This document shows, piece by piece, positions 47,632-57,378 of a stretch of DNA of 64,000 bases (positions are counted from its first letter, which is position 1; each line of letters opens with the position of its first letter). This DNA comes from Rhizobium leguminosarum (GTDB taxonomy: Bacteria > Pseudomonadota > Alphaproteobacteria > Rhizobiales > Rhizobiaceae): assembly GCF_001652265.1 (NCBI RefSeq), contig NZ_LWBS01000208.1, positions 1-64,000 on the forward strand, given 5' to 3'. Both the position numbers and the translations under genes were made by a program. The notes under the pieces are model-generated. The model saw only the letters and a program-made list of their open reading frames with translations, had not been told where the DNA came from and made no database searches.

Positions 47632-47669
47632 CATAACCCCGAAAATCGGAATTGATTTTCGGGGTTATG
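47632..47669. promoter_or_regulatory. Perfect 16-bp inverted repeat upstream of MBL gene
   Basis: CATAACCCCGAAAATC (47632-47647) and GATTTTCGGGGTTATG (47654-47669) flank GGAATT; the inner AATT makes the whole near-symmetric. It ends 37 bases ahead of the MBL-protein start. With no T-run after it, an operator or mRNA 5' hairpin is more likely than a terminator. Confidence 0.5.
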
Positions 47670-47706
47670 CGCCGATCAAAGGGTGATAGAGCGCCGGAGG
47701 GGTGGC

Positions 47707-48552
47707 ATGAAGCCGCGATATCTTGTCCTCGCTATCGCATGCCTTGCGGCCTTCGCCGCGCCGAATCTTGCCGGGGCGCAAGAGCAGCGGTCACCGGTCA
47801 GCCAGTGCCAGGCGATCGCGCAAACCATCCCCAAGGTGACCTTCGCAAGCTTTTCCGGCGCTCCGCCGCTGATGCCTGCCGTCTCCGAGGGCGAGGACGT
47901 CAAACTCACCTTCCTCGGCCACTCCACCTTCGAGATCGAGACCCCGGGCGGTATCGTCATCGCGACAGATTATAATGGCTGGTATAGGCCGGCGACGATG
48001 CCCGATGTCGTGACCATGAACAAAGCGCACACGACCCACTATACCCTGACCCCTGATCCCGGCATCAAGCATGTGCTGCACGGGTGGAGCGATGTTCCAG
48101 GCGAGAAGGCCAATATCAATCTCGTCGTCGGCGATGCCTATATCCGCAACGTCACGACGGATATCCGCTTCAGCTACGGCCTCGGTGGCGCGCACGAGAA
48201 CGGCAACTCCATCTTCATTTTCGAGATCGCCGGCCTGTGCATCGGCCATCTCGGCCACCTGCACTACGAACTCACGGATGCCCATTATACCGAGATCGGC
48301 CGCCTCGACATCGTCATGGTCCCCGTCGACGGTGGCCTGACGATGGGCGCCAACAGCATGAGCCGCGTCATCAAGCGGCTACGCTCGTCTTTGATCCTGC
48401 CGATGCACCGCCGCGGCCCGCCGGTCGAAGCCTTCGTCTCCATGTTCGGCAAGGATTTCGACGTCGCCAATGCGCCCGATGACAGTATCACCGTCTCGAT
48501 GCGCACGCTGCCGAAAAAACCGCTGATCTATGTGCTGAAGGGTGTGCAGTAA
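47707..48552 (+). CDS. Exported MBL-fold (UlaG-like) hydrolase
   Basis: 281 residues. A signal peptide (MKPRYLVLAIACLAAFAAPN, to LAGA) precedes a metallo-beta-lactamase-fold domain with FLGHSTFEIETPGGIVIATD, the metal-ligand-like HENGNSIFIFEIAGLCIGHL and GHLHYELTD, and ILPMHRRGPPVEAF near the end. The classical HxHxDH box is not intact (NKAHTTHYT is the nearest), so catalysis is uncertain. ATG 47707 follows GGAGGGG. Flanked by an inverted repeat upstream and a repeat element downstream. Confidence 0.8.
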   Translation: MKPRYLVLAIACLAAFAAPNLAGAQEQRSPVSQCQAIAQTIPKVTFASFSGAPPLMPAVSEGEDVKLTFLGHSTFEIETPGGIVIATDYNGWYRPATMPDVVTMNKAHTTHYTLTPDPGIKHVLHGWSDVPGEKANINLVVGDAYIRNVTTDIRFSYGLGGAHENGNSIFIFEIAGLCIGHLGHLHYELTDAHYTEIGRLDIVMVPVDGGLTMGANSMSRVIKRLRSSLILPMHRRGPPVEAFVSMFGKDFDVANAPDDSITVSMRTLPKKPLIYVLKGVQ

Positions 48553-48571
48553 AAAGGCTCGGCGGTTTTCC

Positions 48572-48663
48572 GCGCGTCTTTTTAGACGCGCAAAGACGCT
48601 GTAGCACTTTGAATTGCTGCATAATTTTATCCTTAAATCGATTCCGATTTAAGGATTATGCAG
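48572..48663. repeat. Intergenic double-hairpin repeat (RIME2-type)
   Basis: Hairpin GCGCGTCT/AGACGCGC (48572-48591), a linker CGCTGTAGCACTTTGAATTG, then a long hairpin with CTGCATAAT/ATTATGCAG and CCTTAAATCG/CGATTTAAGG arms. A half copy in the opposite direction occurs at 58807-58851. It separates two converging genes and may also terminate both. Confidence 0.7.
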
Positions 48664-48673
48664 GAGTCGCGCA

Positions 48674-49177
48674 TCAGGCGAACTGCAGATGGCGCTTGAT
48701 GCCGACATCCGGCATTTTGTCGTCGTCGAGATTGGCCTTGGCGATTTCCCAGCCGAATTTCAGCTTGTTGCCTGTGGAAACCCAGATCTCGGCGTCGTCG
48801 ACATGGAGGGACAGCATGGTGAGCTTGGGGTCCTTCTTGCCGCCGTCATACCAGGCCGCAACGATCGAACTCCAATATTCCTCGATCTTGGAAGGGTCGG
48901 GGCGCACGTCGATAACGCCGGCAAGGCAGGCGTGATAGTCGTGATCCTTGCCGATGACGCAGAAATGCGCGCGGCTGCCGGGCTTGATGGCGCGCACGAT
49001 GTCGGCGTCGGTCTTGGTGTAGAACCAGATGGTGTTGGTGGTAGGATCGGCATGCGGTGCCATCGGCTGCATGTGCATGTCCAGTCCGGAAATTCCGAGC
49101 ATGCCGGCATGAACATCGTTGACCTGATCCCAGAGCTGACGTGCTGGATGTTCCTGCGCCTCGCTGAGACTTGCCAT
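48674..49177 (-). CDS. Pyridoxamine 5'-phosphate oxidase-like (general stress) protein
   Basis: 167 residues with a split-barrel flavin-binding fold: ARQLWDQVNDVHAGMLGISG, NTIWFYTKTDADIVRAIKPG, AHFCVIGKDHDYHACLAGVI and EEYWSSIVAAWYDGGKKDPK. It matches the general-stress-protein-26-like branch of the PNPOx superfamily, which often binds flavin without known substrate. The start at 49177 (MASLSEAQEHPARQ) follows GGAAAGGAACG. Confidence 0.85.
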   Translation of the reverse strand: MASLSEAQEHPARQLWDQVNDVHAGMLGISGLDMHMQPMAPHADPTTNTIWFYTKTDADIVRAIKPGSRAHFCVIGKDHDYHACLAGVIDVRPDPSKIEEYWSSIVAAWYDGGKKDPKLTMLSLHVDDAEIWVSTGNKLKFGWEIAKANLDDDKMPDVGIKRHLQFA

Positions 49178-49313
49178 GACCGTTCCTTTCCGTTGTATGG
49201 AGTTCGGTTGAAACGTCATCCCCTCGCCTTTGTTCCGTTCGGAAGCAGCGGACGGTGCCTCTTTTCCGCTCAAGGGAATATGCGATAGTGGACCTGACCG
49301 GGAGAACATCATA

Positions 49314-49748
49314 ATGCGAGCAGGACATTCGATCCTGGCTTTGATCTTTTGCGCAGTCTGTGCGCCCACAGGCCTTGCGGCGGAAAAGACTTTCAAGCCC
49401 GACGGGAACGGTCAGGTCGTCTTCGTCACGCCCACAAGAAATATCGGCTGTGTCTATACGCCAAAGGGCGGCGTCGAAATGTATGTTCCGGAAGACGGCG
49501 GTCCGGAGCTTGCCTGCGATCGCATCGAGCCGCTCTACGTCCGCCTCATCCTGCCGGCGAGCGGCAAGGCCTATATCTTCAAGATGGTCGGCGACGCCGC
49601 CTGCTGCAGCGAAGAGCATGTGCTCGACTATGGCGAGAGCTGGAGGGGCGGGCCCTATTTCTGCACCTCCAGCATGGAAGGGTTGCGCTGCCGACGCCGG
49701 GACGGACATGGTTTCTTCGCTAGCCGCAAGCGGCTGACGGTTGACTGA
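49314..49748 (+). CDS. Exported hypothetical protein (DUF6636-like)
   Basis: 144 residues from ATG 49314 behind GGGAGAACATC. A signal peptide (MRAGHSILALIFCAVCAPTG, to LAA) is followed by FVTPTRNIGCVYTPKGGVEM, a paired-cysteine region (DAACCSEEHVLDYGESWRGG) and a C-terminal LRCRRRDGHGFFASRKRL. The pattern of NIGC, LRC and GHGFF-type motifs resembles small secreted DUF6636-like proteins; function unknown. Six mature-protein cysteines suggest disulfides. Confidence 0.65.
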   Translation: MRAGHSILALIFCAVCAPTGLAAEKTFKPDGNGQVVFVTPTRNIGCVYTPKGGVEMYVPEDGGPELACDRIEPLYVRLILPASGKAYIFKMVGDAACCSEEHVLDYGESWRGGPYFCTSSMEGLRCRRRDGHGFFASRKRLTVD

Positions 49749-49864
49749 GACAGGCGACAGACCCGTGCATCATGCGGCAAATCTACCGCTTTTTCCTTGA
49801 ACGGGTGCCGTTTCGCTCTTATAAGGCGGCCCATTCCGAACAATGAGACGTGAACAGGGGTGCC

Positions 49865-50611
49865 ATGGCTGGCCATTCACAGTTTAAAAACATCATGCAC
49901 CGCAAAGGCCGTCAGGATGCCGTGCGGTCGAAAATGTTCTCCAAGCTTGCGCGCGAAATCACCGTTGCCGCCAAGGCCGGCCTGCCCGACCCGACGATGA
50001 ACGCCCGCCTTCGGCTGGCGATCCAGAACGCCAAGGCCCAGTCCATGCCGAAGGACAATATCGACCGCGCCATCAAGAAGGCAGCCGGCGCCGACGGCGA
50101 AAACTACGATGAAGTTCGCTATGAGGGCTATGGCCCCGGCGGCACGGCGATCATCGTCGAAGCCCTGACCGACAACCGCAACCGCACTGCCTCCAACGTT
50201 CGCTCGAGCTTCACCAAGGCCGGTGGTGCTCTCGGCGAAACCGGTTCCGTGTCCTTCTCCTTCGACCATGTCGGCGAAATCACCTACAAGCTTTCCGTCG
50301 GCGATGGCGACAAGGTGATGGAAGCCGCGATCGAAGCCGGCGCTGACGACGTCGAGTCCGACGAAGACGGCCACTACATCACCTGCGCCTTCGAAGCCCT
50401 CGGCGAAGTGGCGAGAGCGCTGGAATCGAGCCTCGGCGAAGCCGAAACCGTCAAGGCCGTCTGGCGTGCCCAGAACAACGTTCCGGTAGACGAGGAAAAA
50501 GCCCAGTCGCTGCTGAAACTCATCGACAGCCTGGAAGACGATGACGACGTGCAGAACGTCTATTCCAACTTCGAAGTCTCGGAAGAAGTCCTGGCGAAGC
50601 TCTCGGCCTGA
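49865..50611 (+). CDS. yebC: YebC/PmpR-family protein (TACO1-like)
   Basis: 248 residues, the standard length. It starts [20 protein letters not shown] and contains [36 protein letters not shown] and [20 protein letters not shown]. The family was annotated as transcription regulators; more recent work links YebC and TACO1 to ribosomes stalled on polyproline. In this genus it precedes ruvCAB. The start at 49865 is preferred to 49850. A strong terminator follows. Confidence 0.95.
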   Translation: MAGHSQFKNIMHRKGRQDAVRSKMFSKLAREITVAAKAGLPDPTMNARLRLAIQNAKAQSMPKDNIDRAIKKAAGADGENYDEVRYEGYGPGGTAIIVEALTDNRNRTASNVRSSFTKAGGALGETGSVSFSFDHVGEITYKLSVGDGDKVMEAAIEAGADDVESDEDGHYITCAFEALGEVARALESSLGEAETVKAVWRAQNNVPVDEEKAQSLLKLIDSLEDDDDVQNVYSNFEVSEEVLAKLSA

Positions 50612-50635
50612 TCTCCTCAGGCAGGTGCCAAATAA

Positions 50636-50659
50636 AAACCCGGCTGCAACGCCGGGTTT
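50636..50659 (+). terminator. Intrinsic terminator of yebC
   Basis: AAACCCGGC (50636-50644) pairs with GCCGGGTTT (50651-50659) around TGCAAC, followed by TTTTTTTC. Confidence 0.9.
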
Positions 50660-50708
50660 TTTTTCTTGCCGGAAAGGTGGCGCCGTCAAAGTGCGCCTTG
50701 CGTAGATC

Positions 50709-51710
50709 CTAAGCGGCGGCTCGCATGAAATTTCCCAGCCCTGCGAATAGTTCCACCGATGTCAGCCGCGCCTCGATGTCGTGGATCGGCATTGAGATGA
50801 TCACCTCGTCGGCCTGCGTTTCCTGTAGAAATTCCGTCAGTTTCGCCTCCGCCGTCTCCGGCGAGCCGACCACGGCATAACGCAGCGTGTGTTCGACATT
50901 CATCTTTTCCATCGGCGACCAGAAGTCCCCCATATCGGCCACCGGACGCGGGAACGGGCCGCGGACATTGCGGCGCAGATTGACGAATTGCTGCTGGGCG
51001 GAGGTGAAATGGTAGCGCGCCTCCTCATCCGTTGCCGCCACCGCGCCCATCACGCCGACCATCACATGGGGCTTGTCGAGCGTCGCCGAGGGCTGGAAGC
51101 GGTCGCGGTAGATCGCGATCGCATCGAGCAGCATGTCGGGCGCGAAATGCGAGGCGAAGGCATAGGGAAGCCCCAGCATGCCGGCAAGCTGGGCGCTGTA
51201 GAGACTGGAGCCGAGAAGCCAGATCGGGATATGTGAGCCATTGCCGGGAACCGCGAGGATCGCCTGGTTCTCGATCGGCGTATCGAGGAGTTGCTGCAGT
51301 TCCACCACGTCGTTCGGGAAGCTGTTTGCACCGGCCTCGAGATTGCGCCGCAGCGCCTGTGCCGTGCGCATGTCCGTTCCCGGCGCGCGCCCGAGGCCGA
51401 GATCGATGCGGCCAGGGAAGAGCGCCTCCAGGGTGCCGAACTGCTCGGCGATGACGAGCGGCGAATGATTGGGCAGCATGATGCCGCCAGAGCCGATGCG
51501 GATGCGCTTTGTCGCAGCCCCGACATGGCTGATGACGACGGCGGTGGCAGCGCTGGCGACCCCCGGCATGCCGTGATGTTCGGCGAGCCAGAAGCGCTTG
51601 TAACCGAACTCCTCGGCCTTCACAGCCATCCGCGCCGAGCCCTCGAGAGACTGGCGCACGGTGCTGCCTTCGGCAACGGGGGAAAGGTCGAGTATGGAGA
51701 AGGGAACCAT
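50709..51710 (-). CDS. LLM-class flavin-dependent monooxygenase
   Basis: 333 residues of the bacterial-luciferase-like family that uses FMNH2 or F420. It begins [15 protein letters not shown], with [53 protein letters not shown] and [20 protein letters not shown]. The substrate is unknown; this subgroup (MsnO8-like) is widespread. The start at 51710 gives the canonical beginning. It is transcribed toward the yebC terminator. Confidence 0.9.
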   Translation of the reverse strand: MVPFSILDLSPVAEGSTVRQSLEGSARMAVKAEEFGYKRFWLAEHHGMPGVASAATAVVISHVGAATKRIRIGSGGIMLPNHSPLVIAEQFGTLEALFPGRIDLGLGRAPGTDMRTAQALRRNLEAGANSFPNDVVELQQLLDTPIENQAILAVPGNGSHIPIWLLGSSLYSAQLAGMLGLPYAFASHFAPDMLLDAIAIYRDRFQPSATLDKPHVMVGVMGAVAATDEEARYHFTSAQQQFVNLRRNVRGPFPRPVADMGDFWSPMEKMNVEHTLRYAVVGSPETAEAKLTEFLQETQADEVIISMPIHDIEARLTSVELFAGLGNFMRAAA

Positions 51711-51791
51711 GGGAAACCTGCCGGGCAGTTGGACGATGCCGTCTATGTAGGTTCGCGCCCACACCATTCCAAACCATGCGCGCAACAAAAA

Positions 51792-51811
51792 GGGCCGCGC
51801 GAGCGCGGCCC
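51792..51811 (-). terminator. Intrinsic terminator of chemoreceptor gene
   Basis: GGGCCGCGC (51792-51800) and GCGCGGCCC (51803-51811) form a strong stem; on the minus strand it is followed by TTTTTGTTG, 25 bases past the stop. Confidence 0.85.
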
Positions 51812-51835
51812 CTGTGCAATGTTGAAAGCGCTGGG

Positions 51836-54151
51836 TTACCGGTGACGGCGCAGCACGTGGACCTCGGCGCTCGGTTGATGGTGGCCGGGCGGCAGCGTGA
51901 AATTGCCGAGCTGGCGGTCCATTTCCAGGGCTTCCGTCGCCAGCCGGTGGATCGCCGCCGTCGTCTCCTCGACCATCGAAGCATTCTGCTGCGTCATCGC
52001 GTCGAGTTCGGCAACGGCGCTATTGATCTCGCGCAGCGTATTGGCTTCCTCGCGAGTCGCACCCATGATCTCGTTGATCTGCCCGTTGATCGCCTCGACA
52101 TGGGCGCCGATGCCCGTCAACGCAACGCCCGCCTTTTCCACAAGCGCAACGCCGCTTTCGACCTCATGCGTCGATTTCTGCAGCAGGCTGGAAATCTCCT
52201 TGGCCGCGCTCGACGAGCGCTGGGCCAGCTCGCGCACTTCCATGGCGACGACAGCGAAGCCCTTGCCGGATTCACCGGCACGCGCTGCCTCGACGCCGGC
52301 ATTGAGCGCCAGGAGGTTGGTCTGGAAGGCGATGTCGTCGATGACTGAGATGATCGTGTTGATTTGGCGCGAAGAGGCCTGGATTGCCTCCATCGCCGCG
52401 ATCGTCTCGCGCATGATCTGGCCTGAGCCGGTCGTCTCCTTCTTGGCGTCGCGGGCGATGCGCTCGGCCTGTTCGGCTCGCTCGATCTGCCGGCGGACCG
52501 ACTGTGTGATGGCGCTGATCGCATTCGCCGTCTCGGTGATCGAGCCGGCCTGGCGCTCGGTGCGCCCGGCAAGTTCGTCGGCGCCGGTGCGCATCTCCTC
52601 TGAGCCGGCGCGCACCGCCATCGAATTACCGCCGATTGCCGTCATGGTTTCGCTGAGCGTCGCCAGCGCCTCGTTGAAATTGACGCGCAGGCTTTCGAGC
52701 TCGTTCGGGAAGCGCGTATCGATCTGATAGGCGAGATCGCCGTTCGCCAGATGATGCAGGCCCTCGTCAATCGCCTCGACCACCTGCTGCAGCGTCTTGG
52801 CCTCGGCGTCGCGCTCGGCCAGATTCTGCTGGCGGTCTTGCTCGGCCTGCAGGCGCGTCTCTTCGCTGGCGGCTTCGAGTTCGCGGCTTTCGATCAGCGA
52901 GTGGCGGAAGCGGTCGAGCGCGTTGGCCATCGTGCCGATCTCGTCCTTGCGGTTCAGGCTGCCGATCTCGCTGTCGAGCTTGCCGTCGGCGACATCGCGG
53001 GTGACGCCGGCAAGCCGCGCAAGCGGCGAAAACAGCAAATTGGTGACCAGCCCGGTCGCGATCGCCATGACGACGAGTACGCCGATGCCGATCATCGTCA
53101 GCAGGGTTGCGATCTCGATCGAGCCGGCATTGAGCTCGCTCAAAAGCACGCTTTCGACCACGAGGAAGCGGTCGCCGCGATAGTCGATACCGCGGACATA
53201 GGCGCGAGCCGCACCATCCGCTCGGCCGAAATCGGCAACGGTCATCGCCGAACTGGCAAGCGCGCTCTTGATGAAGGTGAAGGGCGTCGCATCGAGCGTC
53301 GCAAGCTTGCCGCTTCCGTCGAGCCCGACGGCGGAGCCATCTCCGGAGACGATCGCCGCCCGCGCCGTGCTGCCCTGGACGATGCCCTTGGCGAGGATGC
53401 CGGTGACGATCTCATCCCGCACCTTGAAGAGGATGATGCCCTTGGCCGCCCCAAGCTTGACGATCGGCACGGCATAGAAGATCGCCGACTTGCCGCTGCC
53501 GGCATCGACTCGAAGACCGGAAAAGCCTGTCGGCGCGGCGTCATCGGTCGCCTTGGCGGTATTCTCGATCGCCTTGGCGAAAGCGATGCCGGCGCCGGTC
53601 GCCTTCCAGGCGTCCGACTTCAGATTTTCGGCGAAATCCTCTTCCTTCTTGTAGGAATAGAGCACGGTACCCTCGAGATCGACAATCAGCAGATCGCTGA
53701 AGGCGGTATCCTCGAGGTCGCGGGCGACTTCGCCCTGCGTCTTCTCGTGGCTCGAATAATAAAAGCCGCTCGGCCCTTCCGGCTTGATGAGCTTCTCGCG
53801 CTGGTCGGCGGGGTTGGGGTTGCCTGCTATGAAAACCTTCTTCAGCTCGGCGCGAGCATCGCCCGCGGTCTTCTCGATTGTCTTCCAGCCGCTCTTCAGA
53901 TTGGTGATCGACATCTGCAGCGCCTCGATGCGCGCGATGGAATTGGCCTGGTTTTCAAGCTGCGTCAGCTGATCCTGCAGCATGTCGCCGCGAAAGATCA
54001 GCACGCTTTCCTTGGCCTTCAGCGCCTGCTCGTCGGAAATGCGGCTGCTGGCGAAATAGGCAAGCACATCGATGACCGCGATCGACAGCACGGTCAGCAG
54101 AATGAATGTGACGATGACCTTGAAGGACAGGGATTGAAATCTCCGAGCCAT
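51836..54151 (-). CDS. Methyl-accepting chemotaxis protein
   Basis: 771 residues. Two membrane helices ([20 protein letters not shown] near the N-terminus and [20 protein letters not shown]) bracket a periplasmic Cache-type sensor of about 300 residues. Then follow a HAMP domain ([20 protein letters not shown]) and the signalling domain with its hairpin tip [20 protein letters not shown] preceded by [20 protein letters not shown]. It ends EVHVLRRHR without the NWETF-type CheR/CheB tether. The start at 54151 ([12 protein letters not shown]) places basic residues just before the first helix. Confidence 0.92.
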   Translation of the reverse strand: MARRFQSLSFKVIVTFILLTVLSIAVIDVLAYFASSRISDEQALKAKESVLIFRGDMLQDQLTQLENQANSIARIEALQMSITNLKSGWKTIEKTAGDARAELKKVFIAGNPNPADQREKLIKPEGPSGFYYSSHEKTQGEVARDLEDTAFSDLLIVDLEGTVLYSYKKEEDFAENLKSDAWKATGAGIAFAKAIENTAKATDDAAPTGFSGLRVDAGSGKSAIFYAVPIVKLGAAKGIILFKVRDEIVTGILAKGIVQGSTARAAIVSGDGSAVGLDGSGKLATLDATPFTFIKSALASSAMTVADFGRADGAARAYVRGIDYRGDRFLVVESVLLSELNAGSIEIATLLTMIGIGVLVVMAIATGLVTNLLFSPLARLAGVTRDVADGKLDSEIGSLNRKDEIGTMANALDRFRHSLIESRELEAASEETRLQAEQDRQQNLAERDAEAKTLQQVVEAIDEGLHHLANGDLAYQIDTRFPNELESLRVNFNEALATLSETMTAIGGNSMAVRAGSEEMRTGADELAGRTERQAGSITETANAISAITQSVRRQIERAEQAERIARDAKKETTGSGQIMRETIAAMEAIQASSRQINTIISVIDDIAFQTNLLALNAGVEAARAGESGKGFAVVAMEVRELAQRSSSAAKEISSLLQKSTHEVESGVALVEKAGVALTGIGAHVEAINGQINEIMGATREEANTLREINSAVAELDAMTQQNASMVEETTAAIHRLATEALEMDRQLGNFTLPPGHHQPSAEVHVLRRHR

Positions 54152-54336
54152 GTACAACGAACCCCTTCTGAACGCGCCTGCCAGCGCGGGCACGCTGCGC
54201 ATGGCTGATCAACTGACCTATAAACAGAACATCGAGGGCTTAAATCTTCGCGAAAGAAGCCCCTCCCGTATTCGATGACTAGAATTCAGGCATCTGTTTT
54301 AATTCGCGGTAAATGGCAGAGCCGAAATCCGGGAAC

Positions 54337-54351
54337 GTTTTTGTTTTGTTC
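54337..54351 (+). promoter_or_regulatory. Candidate LexA (SOS) box ahead of ruvC
   Basis: GTTT-N7-GTTC, one mismatch from the alphaproteobacterial GTTC-N7-GTTC operator, 43 bases ahead of the ruvC ATG in an otherwise quiet 243-base gap. Damage-inducible control of ruv genes makes it plausible; the single mismatch keeps confidence low. Confidence 0.35.
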
Positions 54352-54394
54352 ACATATCAATGGCAGTTATTTCGCAATCGCTATAGGTTGAACC

Positions 54395-54904
54395 ATGCAA
54401 AATACGATTCGCATCGTCGGCATCGATCCCGGGCTTCGCCGCACCGGCTGGGGAATCATCGAGACATCAGGCAATTCCCTGCGGTTTGTGGCATCTGGAA
54501 CCGTGACCTCTGATGGAGACATGGACCTTGCCTCCCGCCTTTGCCAATTGCACGACGGCCTGGCGGAGATCGTCCACAGTTACAAGCCGGATGAGGCCGC
54601 CGTCGAACAGACCTTCGTCAACAAGGATGCGGTAGCGACCCTGAAGCTTGGCCAGGCCCGCGGCATCGCCATGCTGGTGCCGGCGCGCGCCGGGCTGCGG
54701 GTTTCCGAATATGCCCCGAACGCCGTGAAGAAGGCCGTCATCGGCGTCGGCCACGGCGAAAAGCAGCAGATCCACATGATGCTGAAGATCCTGATGCCGA
54801 AGGTCGAATTCAAGGGCAACGACGCAGCCGACGCCCTGGCGATCGCCATCTGCCATGCGCATAATCGCGGCAGCAACCGGATGCGACAGGCACTGGCTGG
54901 ATAG
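54395..54904 (+). CDS. ruvC: Holliday junction endonuclease RuvC
   Basis: 169 residues, RNase H-fold resolvase. Catalytic acids lie in [15 protein letters not shown] (Asp), [15 protein letters not shown] (Glu) and [20 protein letters not shown] (two Asp). It cuts junctions bound by RuvAB. The ribosome site is weak (AGG). A toxin-antitoxin pair rather than ruvA follows, beginning 57 bases after the stop. Confidence 0.96.
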   Translation: MQNTIRIVGIDPGLRRTGWGIIETSGNSLRFVASGTVTSDGDMDLASRLCQLHDGLAEIVHSYKPDEAAVEQTFVNKDAVATLKLGQARGIAMLVPARAGLRVSEYAPNAVKKAVIGVGHGEKQQIHMMLKILMPKVEFKGNDAADALAIAICHAHNRGSNRMRQALAG

Positions 54905-54911
54905 CGTGTTC

Positions 54912-54947
54912 TTGACTTGTTCTGACAGTAAGGATAATTCTTACTGT
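54912..54947 (+). promoter_or_regulatory. Promoter and operator of the toxin-antitoxin pair
   Basis: TTGACT (54912-54917) and GATAAT (54933-54938) form a promoter-like pair with a short 15-base spacer. A perfect inverted repeat ACAGTAAG (54925-54932) / CTTACTGT (54940-54947) straddles the -10 region, as expected for antitoxin autoregulation. GAAGGAG follows as ribosome site for ATG 54962. Confidence 0.6.
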
Positions 54948-54961
54948 GAAGGAGCAACAAG

Positions 54962-55213
54962 ATGCGTGTTACGTCCAAAGGGCAGGTCACCATTCCTCGC
55001 GATCTCAGGGAACTTGTCGGCATCGAGGCCAACAGCGAGGTCATTTTCTCGATAGAGGGCGGCAAGCTCGTTCTCTCGCCGAAGAACGGCAAGCAGGAGA
55101 TCGAGGATAGGGGTCGCCTGGATCGATTCATACAGACGATCCGTCGTCTCGAGGGCACTGGCGATCAGGAGATCGATGCCGAAGACCTTATGTCGATGAC
55201 CCGTGATCGCTGA
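54962..55213 (+). CDS. AbrB/MazE-type antitoxin (VapB-like)
   Basis: 83 residues. The swapped-hairpin DNA-binding fold is evident in MRVTSKGQVTIPRDLRELVG and EVIFSIEGGKLVLSPKNG; the C-terminal part (RLDRFIQTIRRLEGTG, DAEDLMSMTRDR) would wrap the toxin. Its stop overlaps the toxin ATG by one base (TGATG). It presumably neutralises the PIN toxin and represses its own promoter. Confidence 0.88.
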   Translation: MRVTSKGQVTIPRDLRELVGIEANSEVIFSIEGGKLVLSPKNGKQEIEDRGRLDRFIQTIRRLEGTGDQEIDAEDLMSMTRDR

Positions 55214-55626
55214 TGGCCACACTTGTCGACACGAACATACTTGTCGATTTGGCCGTGGTCGGTTCGGACTGGCATGGTTGGTCGCGTCGAAAGATGTTTG
55301 ACGTCTTCAAAGACGGTCCTGTCCTCATAAACCCGATCATCTATTCCGAATTTTCCGTTCGGTACGACGACGTGGACGAAGTCGATCGACTGCTGCCGCA
55401 GGATGAATTCCGCCGCGAGAATCTGCCTTGGCCGGCTGCATTCGCCGCTGCTGCGGCCTTCCGGCTTTACCGTCGCGCCGGCGGTGGGCGCGAACGGATC
55501 TTGCCCGATTTCTTCATCGGCGCGCATGCGGCGATAAGGGGCTACAGAATTTTGACCCGCGATCCCAGCGGATACCGCTCCTATTTCCCCTCCGTTGACC
55601 TTATAACCCCCGAAACGCATCCTTGA
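55213..55626 (+). CDS. PIN-domain ribonuclease toxin (VapC-like)
   Basis: 137 residues. The PIN active-site acids are present: Asp in [14 protein letters not shown], Glu in [14 protein letters not shown], Asp in [14 protein letters not shown] and the late Asp in [14 protein letters not shown]. It is therefore likely an active metal-dependent RNase. It lies 13 bases ahead of ruvA, so readthrough from this module could drive ruvAB. Confidence 0.9.
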   Translation: MATLVDTNILVDLAVVGSDWHGWSRRKMFDVFKDGPVLINPIIYSEFSVRYDDVDEVDRLLPQDEFRRENLPWPAAFAAAAAFRLYRRAGGGRERILPDFFIGAHAAIRGYRILTRDPSGYRSYFPSVDLITPETHP

Positions 55627-55639
55627 GAGACCGCGACCC

Positions 55640-56254
55640 ATGATCGGCAAGCTGAAAGGCACCATAGACGAGATCGGCGAAGACTATGTGCTCGTCGATG
55701 TGCACGGCGTCTGCTACGTCGCCCATTGCTCGGCCCGCACGCTATCCAAGCTCGGCTCGGCCGGTGAGGCCTGCGTGCTCTTCATCGAGACCTATGTGCG
55801 CGAGGACCAGTTGAGGCTCTTCGGTTTCATGACCGCGCTGGAGCGGGAATGGTTCAACCTGCTCCAGAGCGTTCAGGGCGTCGGCGCCAAGGTGGCGCTC
55901 GCCGTGCTCTCGACGCTGACCCCAGGCGAACTCGCCAATGCGATCGCCCTGCAGGATCGCACCGCCGTCTCGCGTGCGCCGGGCGTCGGTCCCAAAGTGG
56001 CGATGCGCCTCGTCACCGAGCTCAAGAACCGGGCGCCGGCCTTTGCCGGGGAAGCGATCAATATCGCCCTCAAGCAGGAACTCGGCGAAGGGGTCGCGGC
56101 CGCCCCGGTCGCCGACGCGGTATCTGCGTTGACGAACCTCGGCTACAGCAGAGACCAGGCGGCGAACGCGATTGCCGCGGCAATGAAGACGGCGGGCGAC
56201 GGCGCCGACAGCGCCAAGCTGATCAGGCTGGGGTTGAAGGAGCTGGCGCGGTGA
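55640..56254 (+). CDS. ruvA: Holliday junction branch migration protein RuvA
   Basis: 204 residues. The N-terminal OB fold ([20 protein letters not shown]) is followed by two helix-hairpin-helix motifs ([20 protein letters not shown] and [20 protein letters not shown]) and the C-terminal RuvB-binding three-helix domain ([20 protein letters not shown]). It binds the four-way junction as a tetramer and loads RuvB. The start at 55640 is the family one. Confidence 0.97.
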   Translation: MIGKLKGTIDEIGEDYVLVDVHGVCYVAHCSARTLSKLGSAGEACVLFIETYVREDQLRLFGFMTALEREWFNLLQSVQGVGAKVALAVLSTLTPGELANAIALQDRTAVSRAPGVGPKVAMRLVTELKNRAPAFAGEAINIALKQELGEGVAAAPVADAVSALTNLGYSRDQAANAIAAAMKTAGDGADSAKLIRLGLKELAR

Positions 56255-56337
56255 AAGGCCGGAAAATCGATGATGGGATGTCGAGGCAGCCGTTTTTTGG
56301 TGTATTGGTGTGACAGGTTTCAAAACGGAATGAGAGC

Positions 56338-57378
56338 ATGAGCGAACCCGCCCGCCTGATATCGCCGGAAAAGCGGGGCGAAGACCTTGATATCACGTTG
56401 CGCCCGCAATCGCTGGACGAGTTCACCGGCCAGGCGGAAGCTCGCGCCAATCTCAAGGTCTTCATCGAGGCAGCGAAAAACCGCGGCGAAGCGCTGGACC
56501 ATGTTCTCTTCGTCGGCCCGCCCGGCCTCGGCAAGACGACGCTGGCGCAGATCATGGCCAAAGAGCTCGGCGTCAACTTTCGCTCGACGTCGGGCCCGGT
56601 TATCGCCAAGGCCGGCGATCTCGCTGCCCTGCTCACCAATCTCGAGGAGCGTGATGTGCTCTTCATCGACGAGATCCATCGCCTCAACCCCGCCGTCGAG
56701 GAAATCCTCTATCCGGCCATGGAAGATTTCCAGCTCGACCTGATCATCGGGGAAGGCCCTGCTGCTCGCTCGGTGAAGATCGACCTGTCGAAATTCACAC
56801 TGGTGGCGGCCACCACCCGCCTCGGCCTGTTGACGACGCCGCTGCGCGACCGCTTTGGCATTCCGGTGCGCTTGAGCTTCTATACCGTCGAGGAGCTGGA
56901 ACTGATCGTGCGCCGTGGCGCGCGGCTGATGAACCTGCCGATCACCGAGGAGGGCGCCCGCGAGATCGCAAGACGCGCCCGCGGCACCCCGCGCATCGCC
57001 GGCCGGCTGCTGCGACGCGTGCGCGACTTTGCCGAGGTGGCAAGGGCAGAAGCCGTCACCCGGGAGATCGCCGACGAGGCGCTGACCCGACTGCTGGTCG
57101 ACAATGTCGGCTTCGACCAACTCGATAAACGTTACCTCAACATGATCGCGGTCAATTTCGGCGGCGGCCCGGTCGGCATCGAAACCATCGCCGCCGGCCT
57201 TTCCGAGCCGCGCGACGCGATCGAGGACATCATCGAGCCCTATATGATCCAACAGGGTTTCATTCAGCGCACGCCACGCGGCCGTGTTCTGACCGCAATC
57301 GCGTGGAAACATCTGGGAATGCAACCGCCCAAGGATATGGAGGCTGCGCAGTTCCGGCTGTTCCAGGAGGACAACTGA
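56338..57378 (+). CDS. ruvB: Holliday junction branch migration ATPase RuvB
   Basis: 346 residues. AAA+ motor with Walker [15 protein letters not shown], Walker [12 protein letters not shown], sensor 1 [19 protein letters not shown] and the arginine finger region, plus a C-terminal winged helix ([20 protein letters not shown]). Preceding [20 protein letters not shown] is canonical. An 83-base gap separates it from ruvA. The next gene's GTG directly follows its stop. Confidence 0.97.
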   Translation: MSEPARLISPEKRGEDLDITLRPQSLDEFTGQAEARANLKVFIEAAKNRGEALDHVLFVGPPGLGKTTLAQIMAKELGVNFRSTSGPVIAKAGDLAALLTNLEERDVLFIDEIHRLNPAVEEILYPAMEDFQLDLIIGEGPAARSVKIDLSKFTLVAATTRLGLLTTPLRDRFGIPVRLSFYTVEELELIVRRGARLMNLPITEEGAREIARRARGTPRIAGRLLRRVRDFAEVARAEAVTREIADEALTRLLVDNVGFDQLDKRYLNMIAVNFGGGPVGIETIAAGLSEPRDAIEDIIEPYMIQQGFIQRTPRGRVLTAIAWKHLGMQPPKDMEAAQFRLFQEDN

